From Lyngbya aestuarii BL J (GTDB lineage: Bacteria; Cyanobacteriota; Cyanobacteriia; Cyanobacteriales; Microcoleaceae): a stretch of 38,621 nt of DNA. The stretch covers positions 1 through 38,621 of the forward strand of contig NZ_AUZM01000055.1 in the NCBI RefSeq assembly GCF_000478195.2, read 5' to 3'. This document shows positions 1-9,110 of the stretch, in pieces; the first letter of the stretch is position 1; the number at the start of each line of letters is the position of its first letter. The position numbers and the translations under genes were made by a program. The notes under the pieces are model-generated. The model worked only from the letters and a program-made list of their open reading frames with translations, was not told the DNA's origin and searched no databases.

Positions 1-197
1 CTCTCGCCACCTATATGGTGAAATCGATGGGGTTTGATGAGATTCGACATCAGCGGAACCGCGCCCAAGAATTCTTTCAAAATGTGATTTCTGCTGAGGA
101 ATTTTTAGCCGGTTGTGATATGAATGTGAAAAAGACGGTAACAGATGGCATTGTCAAGTTATTTGATAGTCGCAAAGAGGCGTTATGTCGGTCTTAA
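1..197 (+). CDS. C-terminal fragment of an unidentified protein
   Basis: An open frame enters from the left edge (reading L-A-T-Y before the first Met at 15) and stops at 197, so this is the last ~64 residues of a longer protein. The tail is hydrophilic and probably helical (FDEIRHQRNRAQEFF, then a VKKTVTDGIVKLFD segment). I do not recognise it firmly; the general look recalls C-termini of cyanobacterial CO2-hydration (ChpX/ChpY-type) proteins, but that is only an impression. The open frame up to the window edge and its position before a repeat-rich spacer support a real gene end. Confidence 0.5.
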   Translation, partial: LATYMVKSMGFDEIRHQRNRAQEFFQNVISAEEFLAGCDMNVKKTVTDGIVKLFDSRKEALCRS

Positions 198-229
198 GAG
201 GAGACAGGGGACGGGGAATAGGCAACCAT

Positions 230-312
230 GCAAGATCTCCCCATTACCCCCTATCCCCACCTCCAGTCCTCCCAACTCCCTACCTCCCTATCTCCCTATC
301 TCCCTTCTTTTT
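230..312. repeat. C-rich 'ctccctat' short tandem repeat
   Basis: A purine-poor tract with heptamer-type tandem units (ctccctac, then ctccctat twice, then ctccc) at about 276-304. A similar tract occurs at 17050-17160. Such low-complexity repeats are common in intergenic DNA of filamentous cyanobacteria. The last codons and the TAG stop of the minus-strand gene at 296-859 lie inside the repeat. Confidence 0.75.
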
Positions 313-859
313 TCCAGCGTTCTGTACCTTTTTTTGTGGGTAAACCTGCCGCATTAAACGTCCAGATATCGCCTTTATTTTGAGGGCCGTAACTGAGATG
401 AATCGGTCTATTTTGACCATAAAAATACAAAGAATCAAAAGGCAACTTTTGCGCGATTATCCAATCGACTAATTCACCACTGTCTAAATCTTTGATTTGA
501 CAATCACAAGCCGCCCCCAATCGCTCACAATAATATCGACCATTTTTTTTGACTTCATGGGCGATGTGTTGATCTAGATTCGGTGCAACTCGACCATTTT
601 TGAGTCCGGTAATCGGATCTTTTTTTTCAAGAAATCGTTTTAAATCCTTTGAACAAAATCCATAAGTCAGTTGAAATTGTTCGAGTCCAAAATGATCAAT
701 AATCGGATCAATAATCCACTGATTTAATGCTTGAATCGCGACAATGCTTATCTGAGAATCGGGATAGGGATTAATCTGAGTGGCATACTTTTGATAGGTC
801 TGAGTACAAGTACAAAAGGATTCCAGAGTGAGATACTTTCCCAGTTTTACATCTTTCAT
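296..859 (-). CDS. Peptidase M15 / DD-peptidase-fold-like protein
   Basis: A 187-aa soluble protein without a signal peptide. The segment around residues 112-119 (ERLGAACD) matches the GxAxD half of the M15/hedgehog-type zinc motif SxHxxGxAxD. The position of the first zinc-binding His is Glu112, however. D119 and a later His154 (PIHLSYGP) are in place. I infer an M15-like fold that may have lost or changed its metal site; the substrate is unknown. The ATG at 859 is the only sensible start. The C-terminus (KKEGR) and the stop codon are supplied by the ctccctat repeat, so the true ancestral end may differ. It stands alone, convergent with the preceding gene. Confidence 0.6.
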   Translation of the reverse strand: MKDVKLGKYLTLESFCTCTQTYQKYATQINPYPDSQISIVAIQALNQWIIDPIIDHFGLEQFQLTYGFCSKDLKRFLEKKDPITGLKNGRVAPNLDQHIAHEVKKNGRYYCERLGAACDCQIKDLDSGELVDWIIAQKLPFDSLYFYGQNRPIHLSYGPQNKGDIWTFNAAGLPTKKGTERWKKEGR

Positions 860-1031
860 CGTTCTTTGGGACTTTTGAACTATGATGGAATTGAAGCCTA
901 AATTAAACCAGAGTCTATTAGAGTGTCAAGGAAAACAACAAAAACAGTGCAGTTTGAGGTGATGACCAATTGTACAATCCCCACTGAAACGATGAGTCAT
1001 TACCTGTTAGATTTCGCGATTCGCATAAAAC

Positions 1032-2138
1032 GTGGATGAGATAGAATACTACTACCAAATCTTAAATCTTCAGCCGGGTGCAACGCTTGAGGATGTCAAA
1101 CAGGCTTATCGAAATTTGGCTTTAATTTGGCATCCCGATCGCTATCCTCATGATTCTCGCTTGCAAGTCGAAGCTGAACAAAAATTTAAAGAAATTAATT
1201 ACGCTTATGTTCGGTTGCGATCGCTATTGAGTGATCCTCAGTTTTCTGTTTCTCGCCTACAAACCCCGCCTAGTCGTAATTCTCCACACCCCACGTCGCC
1301 CGATTTCAATTTTCAAACTTCGACGGTTGATCCGAATACCCCTCCACCTGTTGATTCTCCTGTCTCAGAGCCAGATTCCCCTCTAATTCCGTGGGGATGG
1401 CTAGCAGGTACTTTTTTAGGGTACACCCTAATGGGATGGATTTTAACCACGTTATCCGTTCCCTTGTGGAATGAAATTCTCGCCCTAATCTTATGGTTAA
1501 TTATTGCGATTTCCGCCTCCTGTGGAGAAAGGTTTGAACATTCCTGGTTTATTGCTTTAATGATTGCGGGTGGAATAGCCGGATGGGTGACGGGAAATCA
1601 AGCAGGTGGAATGGTAACAGGAAGTGTTTGGGCGATGATTGGGATGGTATTAGGCGCGATCGCAGGTTCACAAGCTCGAATCAAAGCGGTTTTATGGATA
1701 CTCACCCTCGCTGGAATTTCTGCGATCGCGGGATTAGTCGCCGGGAGCAAAACGGGAGATTGGCGCGGATCGCTGTTGGGCGGTATTCTAGGAGCAGTCA
1801 TGGGGGCGACAATGGGAATGATTTGTGATCGAGCTTTCCAGACAAAAGGTCGGAGCAAAAGTCGTGTCGGAAGCGTCTTTGGTTTTGGGTTCGGAGCTTA
1901 TATCGGTGCATGGACGGGTGCAGGACAAAATGCCGTGATTCGAGCCATTGAAAAAACAGGCTTAGAAGTTATTTTTGGAGCATGGGGTGCAATTGTTGTC
2001 ATTTCTGGAGTCATTGCACAAATGGTTGCCGGAGAAAAATTAATTGAATCTTTTCATGGATTTTATACTTTTATGATTCTCGCTACAACTTCTGGTTTAG
2101 GATTAACACTCGGATACTGGCTCGCAAATAAAGGTTGA
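1032..2138 (+). CDS. J-domain (DnaJ-like) membrane protein
   Basis: A 368-aa protein starting with GTG. Residues ~3-65 form a J-domain with HPD at 34-36 (LIWHPDRYP), the motif that stimulates the ATPase of Hsp70/DnaK. A Ser/Pro-rich linker (~80-120) follows. From ~124 onward there is a long hydrophobic, glycine-rich region with repeated GxxxG-like segments ([36 protein letters not shown]), suggesting several membrane helices or glycine-zipper insertion. The glycine-zipper type-II canonical domains of DnaJ (zinc fingers, CTD) are absent, so it is a type III J-protein that probably recruits DnaK to a membrane. No clear Shine-Dalgarno precedes the GTG. It is co-directional with the ATPase that follows. 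Confidence 0.8.
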   Translation: MDEIEYYYQILNLQPGATLEDVKQAYRNLALIWHPDRYPHDSRLQVEAEQKFKEINYAYVRLRSLLSDPQFSVSRLQTPPSRNSPHPTSPDFNFQTSTVDPNTPPPVDSPVSEPDSPLIPWGWLAGTFLGYTLMGWILTTLSVPLWNEILALILWLIIAISASCGERFEHSWFIALMIAGGIAGWVTGNQAGGMVTGSVWAMIGMVLGAIAGSQARIKAVLWILTLAGISAIAGLVAGSKTGDWRGSLLGGILGAVMGATMGMICDRAFQTKGRSKSRVGSVFGFGFGAYIGAWTGAGQNAVIRAIEKTGLEVIFGAWGAIVVISGVIAQMVAGEKLIESFHGFYTFMILATTSGLGLTLGYWLANKG

Positions 2139-2218
2139 TTTTGCTATTCCCTACTGATTCAAACAATAACGACAAGAATGAGAGTTTACGGACACAGGTA
2201 TTGCTTGGGTGGACAACG

Positions 2219-3565
2219 ATGGAACTCAATTTACGCAGATTTTTTCGGGCATCTAATCCCGCAAAAACATTAAATTTTGGTACAATAGAAGACCGACAAT
2301 ACTATATTGATTTTTCTGAAGTTCGGGGCGGAAAACTAATTGAACAAGTTGCCCGGACAATTACCCGCCTGTCTCCAGAAAATCCAACTTGTCAGCTTTT
2401 TACCGGACATATTGGTTCGGGGAAATCAACAGAATTATTACGACTGAAGGCAGAGTTAGAAGAACAAGACTTTCATGTTGTCTATTTCGAGTCGAGTAAA
2501 GATCTCGATATGGCGGATGTAGACATCACGGATATTTTGCTGGCGATCGCTCGTCAGGTTAGCGAGAGTATAGAACAACTCCAGATCACATTACAACCCA
2601 CCAGATTTAAAGCCTTGCTTCAGGGTTTAGCAAATGTTCTACAAGCCCAGATTGATATTCAAGCGGATCTGCCAGCATTAGGAAGTGTGAGTGGGAATAC
2701 AAAGGAAGAATTTTCTCTATCGTTGGGAATTGGTAAAATTACCGCTAAAGCTAGAGATAGTCGCGACCTGCGGACTCGGTTACGACAATATTTAGAACCG
2801 CGTACCAACACCATTTTACAAGCGATTAATCAAGAATTGCTCACACCGTCTATTGAACAACTAAAGCAGCAAGGTAAACAAGGATTGGTGGTGATTATTG
2901 ATAACTTAGATCGAATTATGAGTTCGAGAACCGCCACCGGAAGACCCCAACCTGAATATTTATTTATTGATCGCGGTGATCAATTAAATCAGTTAGGCTG
3001 TCATGTTGTTTATACGATTCCTTTGGGATTAATTTTCTCGAATGATTTAGGACGACTCACCAATCGTTTTGGCGGTGATCCGAAAACTTTACCGATGGTT
3101 CCAGTTCGTTTTACTGATGAAACGCCCTGTGAGGAAGGGATTGAATTGTTGCGACAAATGGTTATGGCGCGCTCATTTCCTGAAGTTAAACCCGATGAAT
3201 ATTCTAGCTTAATTCCTCAAGTTTTTGATCAACCGGAAACTTTAGAACGCTTGTGTATGATGAGTGGAGGTCATGTGAGAACGTTGTTAGTTTTGTTGTA
3301 TAGCTGTCTTCAAAAAGAAGATCCACCACTTTCGAGAGAGGCTTTAGAAGATGTGATTTTACAACGTCGTCATCAGTTATTATTAGCGATTGAAGCCAAT
3401 GAATGGGAAATGTTGCGTCAGGTGGGAAAAACTAAAAAGTTGAGTGGTTTAACGGATTATCAAACTTTACTGCGGAGTTTGTGGGTGTTTGAATACCGTT
3501 ATCGTAAAGATTTTTGGTTTGATGTTAATCCTATTTTGGTTGAAGCCCCAGAATTTCAAAGTTAG
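2219..3565 (+). CDS. P-loop AAA-type ATPase of unknown role
   Basis: About 448 aa from the ATG at 2219. The frame is open back to a TTG at 2135 that would overlap the J-domain gene by 4 nt, but the conserved-looking N-terminus begins at MELNLRRFF. Walker A is GHIGSGKST at residues 63-71. Walker B is VVIIDNLDR, with DNLD at about 219-222. A sensor-like FTDE segment and a helical C-terminal region follow. The architecture resembles KAP/STAND-like ATPases found as conserved hypothetical proteins in cyanobacteria. There is no membrane segment or effector domain. The J-domain gene upstream and aroE downstream are on the same strand and closely spaced, so co-transcription is likely. Function is not known. 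Confidence 0.8.
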   Translation: MELNLRRFFRASNPAKTLNFGTIEDRQYYIDFSEVRGGKLIEQVARTITRLSPENPTCQLFTGHIGSGKSTELLRLKAELEEQDFHVVYFESSKDLDMADVDITDILLAIARQVSESIEQLQITLQPTRFKALLQGLANVLQAQIDIQADLPALGSVSGNTKEEFSLSLGIGKITAKARDSRDLRTRLRQYLEPRTNTILQAINQELLTPSIEQLKQQGKQGLVVIIDNLDRIMSSRTATGRPQPEYLFIDRGDQLNQLGCHVVYTIPLGLIFSNDLGRLTNRFGGDPKTLPMVPVRFTDETPCEEGIELLRQMVMARSFPEVKPDEYSSLIPQVFDQPETLERLCMMSGGHVRTLLVLLYSCLQKEDPPLSREALEDVILQRRHQLLLAIEANEWEMLRQVGKTKKLSGLTDYQTLLRSLWVFEYRYRKDFWFDVNPILVEAPEFQS

Positions 3566-3628
3566 TGAGTGTTGAATCCGTTACCAGGGGGATGTCATAA
3601 TAACAAAAGCGTTAACCTGAATAGATTG

Positions 3629-4492
3629 ATGATTCAAGGAACAACAAAACTTTTGGGTGTGATTGGCGATCCGATTGAACATTCTCTGTCTCCGGTGATG
3701 CACAATGCAGCAATTGCTGAGATGGGAGTAGACTATGTTTATCTTCCTTTTCCGATTCATTCCACTGATTTAGATGCGGCTTTAGCAGGATTTGCAGCGA
3801 TTGGTGTTCAAGGATTTAATGTGACGATTCCTCACAAACAAGCGATTCTTTCTCGACTCTCTAAAGTTTCCAAAATAGCCGAAGCAGTAGGCGCGGTGAA
3901 TACGGTTTGGCGAACTTCTGAGGGTTGGGAAGGAACAAATACTGATGTGGTTGGATTTCTCGCACCGCTACAAAATATTAACACATTTTGGTCGGAAAAA
4001 ACAGCCGTTATTTTAGGAAATGGCGGGGCTTCTCGGGCGGTTGTGGCTGGATGTGCGGAGTTAGGAATGACTGAGATTTATGTGATCGGAAGAAATCGAC
4101 AAAAGTTAGAAGTCTTTCAGCAAAGTTGGTTAGAGTCTCCTTTCTCTTTATCGCTACAAATTCAAACTTGGGAGAATTTAACTGATATAATTCATCAAGC
4201 GGATTTACTCGTGAATACAACGCCAGTGGGGATGTATCCTCATGTCGAAAATTCTCCGGTAACAGCCGCCGTGATGGATCGGCTAAAATCGGATGCGATC
4301 GCTTATGATTTGATTTATACTCCTAACCCGACTCAATTTTTATCGCTAGCGAAAGCCAAAGGTGCAATTATTATTGATGGTTTAGAAATGTTGGTTCAAC
4401 AAGGTGCATCCGCGTTACAACTTTGGTTAAAACAATCAGTTCCAGTTGAGGTGATGCGTTACTCACTTCAGAAAAAGTTAGGATTGTTGTGA
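3629..4492 (+). CDS. aroE: Shikimate dehydrogenase (NADP+)
   Basis: A 287-aa enzyme that reduces 3-dehydroshikimate to shikimate in the aromatic amino acid pathway. The N-terminal substrate-binding domain shows GDPIEHSLSPVMHN, and NVTIPHKQ carries the catalytic Lys. The Rossmann NADP-binding motif is GNGGASRAVV, followed by GRN and by NTTPVGMYP. The C-terminal DGLEMLVQQGASALQLW is characteristic. I chose the ATG at 3629 (MIQGTTKLLGVIG) over a GTG at 3569, which would add 20 atypical residues. The gene is convergent with lpxA. Confidence 0.95.
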   Translation: MIQGTTKLLGVIGDPIEHSLSPVMHNAAIAEMGVDYVYLPFPIHSTDLDAALAGFAAIGVQGFNVTIPHKQAILSRLSKVSKIAEAVGAVNTVWRTSEGWEGTNTDVVGFLAPLQNINTFWSEKTAVILGNGGASRAVVAGCAELGMTEIYVIGRNRQKLEVFQQSWLESPFSLSLQIQTWENLTDIIHQADLLVNTTPVGMYPHVENSPVTAAVMDRLKSDAIAYDLIYTPNPTQFLSLAKAKGAIIIDGLEMLVQQGASALQLWLKQSVPVEVMRYSLQKKLGLL

Positions 4493-4660
4493 TCATTTTA
4501 CCTCAGAAAGTTCAGAAATAGTTGTTCTCATCTAATTTCCCATCAAATCTATGATCAAATTTTGGATTAATTCACGATAATTTTGTTAGATATCTATTGT
4601 AAAATAACCTCCTTTTCAACAACATCCAAAAAAAACTTAATTTTAATTCATCTACTTTGA

Positions 4661-5479
4661 CTACATTTCTTCCAAATGGGATAAACTGCGTTTCCCCGGA
4701 ACTAAACCTCGACGGTCTGAAGTAATTGCCGATCGCATAAAACGACTTAAATGTTGTAAATTAGGATGAGCGGGTAATAATTCTAACTGTTGTAGCGCTT
4801 CTTCGAGTCGATAGCCGGAACGATACAAAATCCGAAATGCTTTTTTCAACAGCACTAAATCTTCTGGGGTGAAACCTGCCCGTTTTAAACCAATCGTATT
4901 CAGCGATCGCACTTTTGGGGGTGTTCCTTCTACTATCATAAATGGGGGTACATCTTGAACAATGCGCGTCAATCCAGCAATCATTGCTAGTTTACCAATA
5001 TGAACAAATTGATGCACACCCACCAGCCCACTAATTCGGGCTTGAGACTCAATATGAACATAACCCGCCAATGCCACACTATTAGCAATAATAACTTGAT
5101 TTTCAATCACACAATTATGAGCCAGATGAGAATAAGCCATTAACAGATTTTGATTTCCTAAAATTGTGGCTTGACCTTCATCAGTCGCGCGGTTAATGGT
5201 GACATATTCTCGAATCAAATTATCATTGCCAATTTTAACAAAAGTCTTCGCTCCGGTATACTTAAGATCTTGAGGTTCAGTTCCAATAACTGCACCGGGA
5301 AAAATTTGATTGCGATCGCCGATTTCTGTCCAGCCCTCAATCACGACATGAGGGCCAATGGTTGTATCACGCCCTACCTTAACATTTTCCCCAATCACAG
5401 CATAAGCTCCCACTTGTACACTGGGGTGTAGTTGTGCTTTGGGATGAATAACAGCCGTTGGGTGAATTAAGGTGATCAT
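4661..5479 (-). CDS. lpxA: UDP-N-acetylglucosamine acyltransferase LpxA
   Basis: A 272-aa protein with left-handed beta-helix hexapeptide repeats (IHPTAVIHPKAQLHPSV, VGAYAVIGENVKVG and onward). It transfers an R-3-hydroxyacyl chain from ACP to UDP-GlcNAc, the first step of lipid A synthesis, in the cytoplasm. The catalytic His lies in AYSHLAHNCVI. The C-terminal helical domain (RAGFTPEDLVLLKKAFRILY) is typical. The start was set at the ATG at 5479 (MITLIHPTAVIHP), because the 26 upstream residues to 5557 do not fit the family. It is third in the minus-strand order lpxC-fabZ-lpxA. lpxB, which often follows, is not here; the next gene is convergent aroE. Confidence 0.95.
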   Translation of the reverse strand: MITLIHPTAVIHPKAQLHPSVQVGAYAVIGENVKVGRDTTIGPHVVIEGWTEIGDRNQIFPGAVIGTEPQDLKYTGAKTFVKIGNDNLIREYVTINRATDEGQATILGNQNLLMAYSHLAHNCVIENQVIIANSVALAGYVHIESQARISGLVGVHQFVHIGKLAMIAGLTRIVQDVPPFMIVEGTPPKVRSLNTIGLKRAGFTPEDLVLLKKAFRILYRSGYRLEEALQQLELLPAHPNLQHLSRFMRSAITSDRRGLVPGKRSLSHLEEM

Positions 5480-5568
5480 AGAGATTTGTAATATTTTAGG
5501 GTTGGTGATATGGGGTGATTTCAGAATGTTTAATTTAATCCGATGATCTTCAATCACCAGACAACGCT

Positions 5569-6078
5569 TTAGTCGATGCTAGAAAACATCAATTCGCCTT
5601 CACAAGCCCGTTTACCATCGACTTCGGCTTTGGCTTGAACTTTGGCGAAACGACGGCGTTTCAAAGAAAGTATATCAACAGTCATAATCAGTTGATCGCC
5701 GGGAACGACTGGACGACGAAATCTGACTTTATCGATGCCTGCAAACAGGAACAAGTTCCCATCCACATCAGGAATTTGGGTTAAAACAACCCCCGCGACT
5801 TGGGCCATCGCTTCGACGATCAAGACTCCGGGCATAATCGGTTTTCCGGGAAAATGCCCTTGAAAATGAGGTTCATTGAAGGTGACATTTTTAATTCCCA
5901 CCGCCCGTTTACCGGGTTCATACTCAATGACGCGATCAACGAGGGCGAAGGGGTAACGATGGGGTAATAGCTTTTGAATGTCTTCGACACCCATAACAGC
6001 TTGAACGACTTTTGTCGCGGTGCCGTTGGGGGTTTCAACAGGGTTAGAGTTAACAGGATCGGATTTTACGTCTGACAT
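5569..6078 (-). CDS. fabZ: 3-hydroxyacyl-ACP dehydratase FabZ
   Basis: A 169-aa hot-dog-fold enzyme that dehydrates 3-hydroxyacyl-ACP in type II fatty acid elongation. The signature is [14 protein letters not shown], then [23 protein letters not shown], with the catalytic His in GHFPG and Glu in VEAMAQ. An N-terminal extension of about 28 residues (polar, Asn/Thr-rich) precedes the conserved part, which is slightly longer than in E. coli. It sits between lpxC (78 nt gap) and lpxA (89 nt gap), consistent with balancing hydroxyacyl-ACP use between phospholipid and lipid A synthesis. Confidence 0.96.
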   Translation of the reverse strand: MSDVKSDPVNSNPVETPNGTATKVVQAVMGVEDIQKLLPHRYPFALVDRVIEYEPGKRAVGIKNVTFNEPHFQGHFPGKPIMPGVLIVEAMAQVAGVVLTQIPDVDGNLFLFAGIDKVRFRRPVVPGDQLIMTVDILSLKRRRFAKVQAKAEVDGKRACEGELMFSSID

Positions 6079-6156
6079 TTGATCAAATTCACAGTTTCTA
6101 GTTAGCTTCCCATTTGTCGGTTAGCGATCGCAACAAAGTTCAGCGCGCGCACCGCT

Positions 6157-7029
6157 TCAGAGGGCGGCTAAGGCGGCTGCTTGAATGCGTTGAACCAGTT
6201 GGGTATGTAGGTGGTGTCCAGCTTTGTAAGCCAAGTAATGAGCTTGGGGAATAACTCCCAACAAGCTTAGATCCCCTACTAAGTCTAAAATTTTATGACG
6301 GACGGGTTCATTTGAAAATCTCAAGGGGGGATTTAACCAACGGTCGTCGCCGCAAACCAAGGCATTATCGAGGGTTCCGCCTTTGATTAATCCGGCTTCT
6401 TGCAGGTGGTGAACTTGTTTTTCGAGAACGAAGGTGCGGGCCGGGGCGATCGCTGTTGTAAAGTCTTCTTGTTGAGGGGTCCAACTGTACCATTGTTGAC
6501 CAATCGCCGCCATTTCAAAATCTATGGCGTAGCTAAAGCGAGTTTCGTCTGCGGGGATAGCCATCACAAAAGCATCGCCTTGACGCACGATTATTTCTTG
6601 GGTAATGGGTATGATTGGGGTGGTTTGGGAGGTGACTGCGAGTCCTGCATTGGCGATCGCCTCTGCCCAAATTTTAGCTGATCCGTCTAACAACGGAATT
6701 TCTGGGCCGTCAATTTCGATGCGGGCGTGATTGACTCCCAGGAGTGTTAAGGCTGATAATAAATGTTCAACGGTACGAATACTAGGTTTTAAGTGAGGAT
6801 TTGAATTGTTAATGTGATCGGCAATTGCGAGTTCGGTAGAAAGGGTGGTGGAAACCACTGATTTAATTGTTGCTGGAATAATTGGTTCTTCGGGTAAATC
6901 AACCCTGACAAAATAGCGTCCAACGGCGGAACTGGGTAAAATCCGAACGGTTGTTTTTAAGCCGCTATGTAAGCCGATACCGGACTGAATGATTTCCGAG
7001 GCTAGGGTATGTTGAGTGTTTTCTGTCAT
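6157..7029 (-). CDS. lpxC: UDP-3-O-acyl-N-acetylglucosamine deacetylase LpxC
   Basis: A 290-aa zinc amidase that performs the committed deacetylation step of lipid A synthesis. N-terminal [11 protein letters not shown], the zinc-ligand His in VEHLLSAL, the HKILDLVGD motif (His and Asp ligands) and AGHHLH near the C-terminus with the catalytic His are all present. Length is close to the family's usual ~300 residues. The ATG at 7029 is preceded by a 176-nt spacer shared with the divergent Rieske gene, so the promoter of the lpxC-fabZ-lpxA unit probably lies there. Confidence 0.96.
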   Translation of the reverse strand: MTENTQHTLASEIIQSGIGLHSGLKTTVRILPSSAVGRYFVRVDLPEEPIIPATIKSVVSTTLSTELAIADHINNSNPHLKPSIRTVEHLLSALTLLGVNHARIEIDGPEIPLLDGSAKIWAEAIANAGLAVTSQTTPIIPITQEIIVRQGDAFVMAIPADETRFSYAIDFEMAAIGQQWYSWTPQQEDFTTAIAPARTFVLEKQVHHLQEAGLIKGGTLDNALVCGDDRWLNPPLRFSNEPVRHKILDLVGDLSLLGVIPQAHYLAYKAGHHLHTQLVQRIQAAALAAL

Positions 7030-7205
7030 TTGTTATCCTTTGACTGTAAGTTCTGATTATTGTTGCTGAATTTAACATTTTTGTTTAATCTAAAAGTGCG
7101 TGAGCAGAGAATCAAAGGTCGCTAGAAACTGGGTTGTTTTGCCAATGAGTGTTTAAGTTCCTAGAAAATCAGCAAGTTTTAATTACAGATTAATCACAGA
7201 TTATC

Positions 7206-8582
7206 ATGGAAACTCAATTTTTGTGGACTCAAAACTGGTATCCTGTTATTCCCCTCAGTTATTTGGATGTCTCTCACCCGACTGCTTTGACACTTCTTGG
7301 TAAAAAGTTAGTGATTTGGAGGGATGGAAATCAACAGTGGAAGGTGATGGATGATGTCTGTCCTCATCGACGGGTTCAGCTTTCTTTGGGAAGTATTAAT
7401 ACTGAAGACGGGACTCTCGTTTGTCGGTATCATGGTTGGTGTTTTGATGGAGAGGGAATCTGCACGAAAATTCCGATGTCAACGGATGAAATGTTAGAAC
7501 AAACAGCTATAAAAAATCCGCGATCGCAAGTTCAAATTTATCCGACAAAAATATTAGAAGGATTGCTTTGGGTTTGGCCGGATAACTGTTCGACGGCGTT
7601 TGAAGATTGTCAGTTAAAACAACCTGCAACTATACCAGAATGTGACCTTGATAGTGATTCGACGGATTGGTTTATGAGTGATGTTCCTGTCGGTTATCGA
7701 GTCTCTGTAGAAAGTAGTTTTGATCCGTCTCACGCCCAGTTTTTGCATGAGGGTTTAATGATATTTTCTCCGCAAACTGCTATCCCAATTCAGGAGTTTA
7801 AGCAAGTGGGAGAAATGTCAGCCCAGATGGGTTTTATACTCAAGCATACGGGCTATAACGTCTTTAACCAGGATATGGAAGCCACACGAACGTTTACGCC
7901 GCCTTGTTCTAATACAACAATTTATCGCCATCCTCACGGGAGAACGGATTTTTTTCAGCTTTATTTTATTCCAACTCAAGCGGGTTCTTGTCGGTATATT
8001 GGTAAGTTTTTTTCGAGTGAAACATTCCCACAAAAAAACAATATATTGAGTTTAATTTTTAAGATTTTACCACCTGATATCCGAGTCGCACAACAACATT
8101 TACAAGGTTACAAACTCGGCGATCAAGATTTAACTGCGTTACATTCTGAAGATGTTATTTGTACAACTCAACCTGAAAATAATTATTATCTACCTACAGT
8201 TTCGGATATGGGAGTAATTACGTTTAGAAAATGGCTAGATAAATTTGCAGGTGGCGAACCGTTTGAGAACGATAATATTAAAGAATTATCTAGTGAACAA
8301 CTCTACGACAGATGGCATCGACATACCAAGCATTGCCCAACTTGTCGAAAGGCAGTTTTAAGGCTAGAAAAAATCCGCTCATTTTGTCAGTTTTCAGCCA
8401 TTATATTCTTGATTTTAGCATTAGTAATTATCCCGTTTGGAATTTCTGCAAAGTTCAGTTTGTCATTAGTAATCCTCGCGGGATTAAGTTTATTTGGTTT
8501 GTTTGCATCTGATCATATTCGGCATTTATTTCTCAGTAGTATTCCCTCAAAAGGTTTACCTATTGTCAAGCTTTATTCTTAA
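7206..8582 (+). CDS. Rieske oxygenase of the pheophorbide a oxygenase / Tic55 family
   Basis: A 458-aa protein with an N-terminal Rieske [2Fe-2S] centre (C52-x-H54 and C73-x2-H76 in CPHRR and CRYHGW) and a mononuclear iron site in FDPSHAQFLH. C377 and C380 (HCPTC) form the CxxC that marks the Pao/Tic55/Ptc52 group, followed by two membrane helices (~396-415 and ~417-435). Plant relatives oxidise chlorophyll breakdown products or protochlorophyllide; the substrate in cyanobacteria is uncertain. It is probably a thylakoid or inner-membrane enzyme using ferredoxin. It is transcribed divergently from lpxC. Confidence 0.88.
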   Translation: METQFLWTQNWYPVIPLSYLDVSHPTALTLLGKKLVIWRDGNQQWKVMDDVCPHRRVQLSLGSINTEDGTLVCRYHGWCFDGEGICTKIPMSTDEMLEQTAIKNPRSQVQIYPTKILEGLLWVWPDNCSTAFEDCQLKQPATIPECDLDSDSTDWFMSDVPVGYRVSVESSFDPSHAQFLHEGLMIFSPQTAIPIQEFKQVGEMSAQMGFILKHTGYNVFNQDMEATRTFTPPCSNTTIYRHPHGRTDFFQLYFIPTQAGSCRYIGKFFSSETFPQKNNILSLIFKILPPDIRVAQQHLQGYKLGDQDLTALHSEDVICTTQPENNYYLPTVSDMGVITFRKWLDKFAGGEPFENDNIKELSSEQLYDRWHRHTKHCPTCRKAVLRLEKIRSFCQFSAIIFLILALVIIPFGISAKFSLSLVILAGLSLFGLFASDHIRHLFLSSIPSKGLPIVKLYS

Positions 8583-8626
8583 ATTGTTTAGCTTAAATCT
8601 CGTTTTTTGTTCAACTGGGGTTGAAG

Positions 8627-9031
8627 CTAAGGTATTGACATTAGAGAAGCAGCCGTACAAACACGCATCATCATTTCATCAGTTGCTGCATCATAAATTG
8701 AATACAGGTTGCCATCATCAATGGCTGACGGGGGTGCAATATTATCAATTTCATTATGATTTGAAGCCCCAAGAATATACCACTGCCAAGTCCGACAATG
8801 ACTTTTAGCATACACCATTTCATCGCCGACTTTGTAGGTAAATAAAGTTTCCCCTTTATCATATAAACGAATACTGTACATGGAAACATCAAGATAAAGT
8901 TTTTTTCCCATTGATTCTCCCATATACGACCAAGAAAAAGAAGAGTTTTGGGCGACAGCTTGCGGGGGATGTACCAATCCTAATGTTGTCACAACAATCG
9001 CAAGAGTTTTAGCAATAGATTTGATATTCAT
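8627..9031 (-). CDS. Small secreted protein of unknown function
   Basis: A 134-aa protein with a clear Sec signal peptide: MNIKSI, then a hydrophobic stretch and a VAQN-type cleavage site near residue 28. The mature part is about 105 aa with two Trp and two Cys (SHCRTWQWY and MMRVCTAASL) that could form a disulfide. I do not recognise a domain. It converges on the Rieske gene with a 44-nt gap and has no visible operon partner. Confidence 0.65.
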   Translation of the reverse strand: MNIKSIAKTLAIVVTTLGLVHPPQAVAQNSSFSWSYMGESMGKKLYLDVSMYSIRLYDKGETLFTYKVGDEMVYAKSHCRTWQWYILGASNHNEIDNIAPPSAIDDGNLYSIYDAATDEMMMRVCTAASLMSIP

Positions 9032-9110
9032 AATCCGAATCCAGTTAGACGGCTACTTATTGGTTACGAATACCTCGCCCTAAAATCAGCATATTTATCA
9101 AAAATATTTG

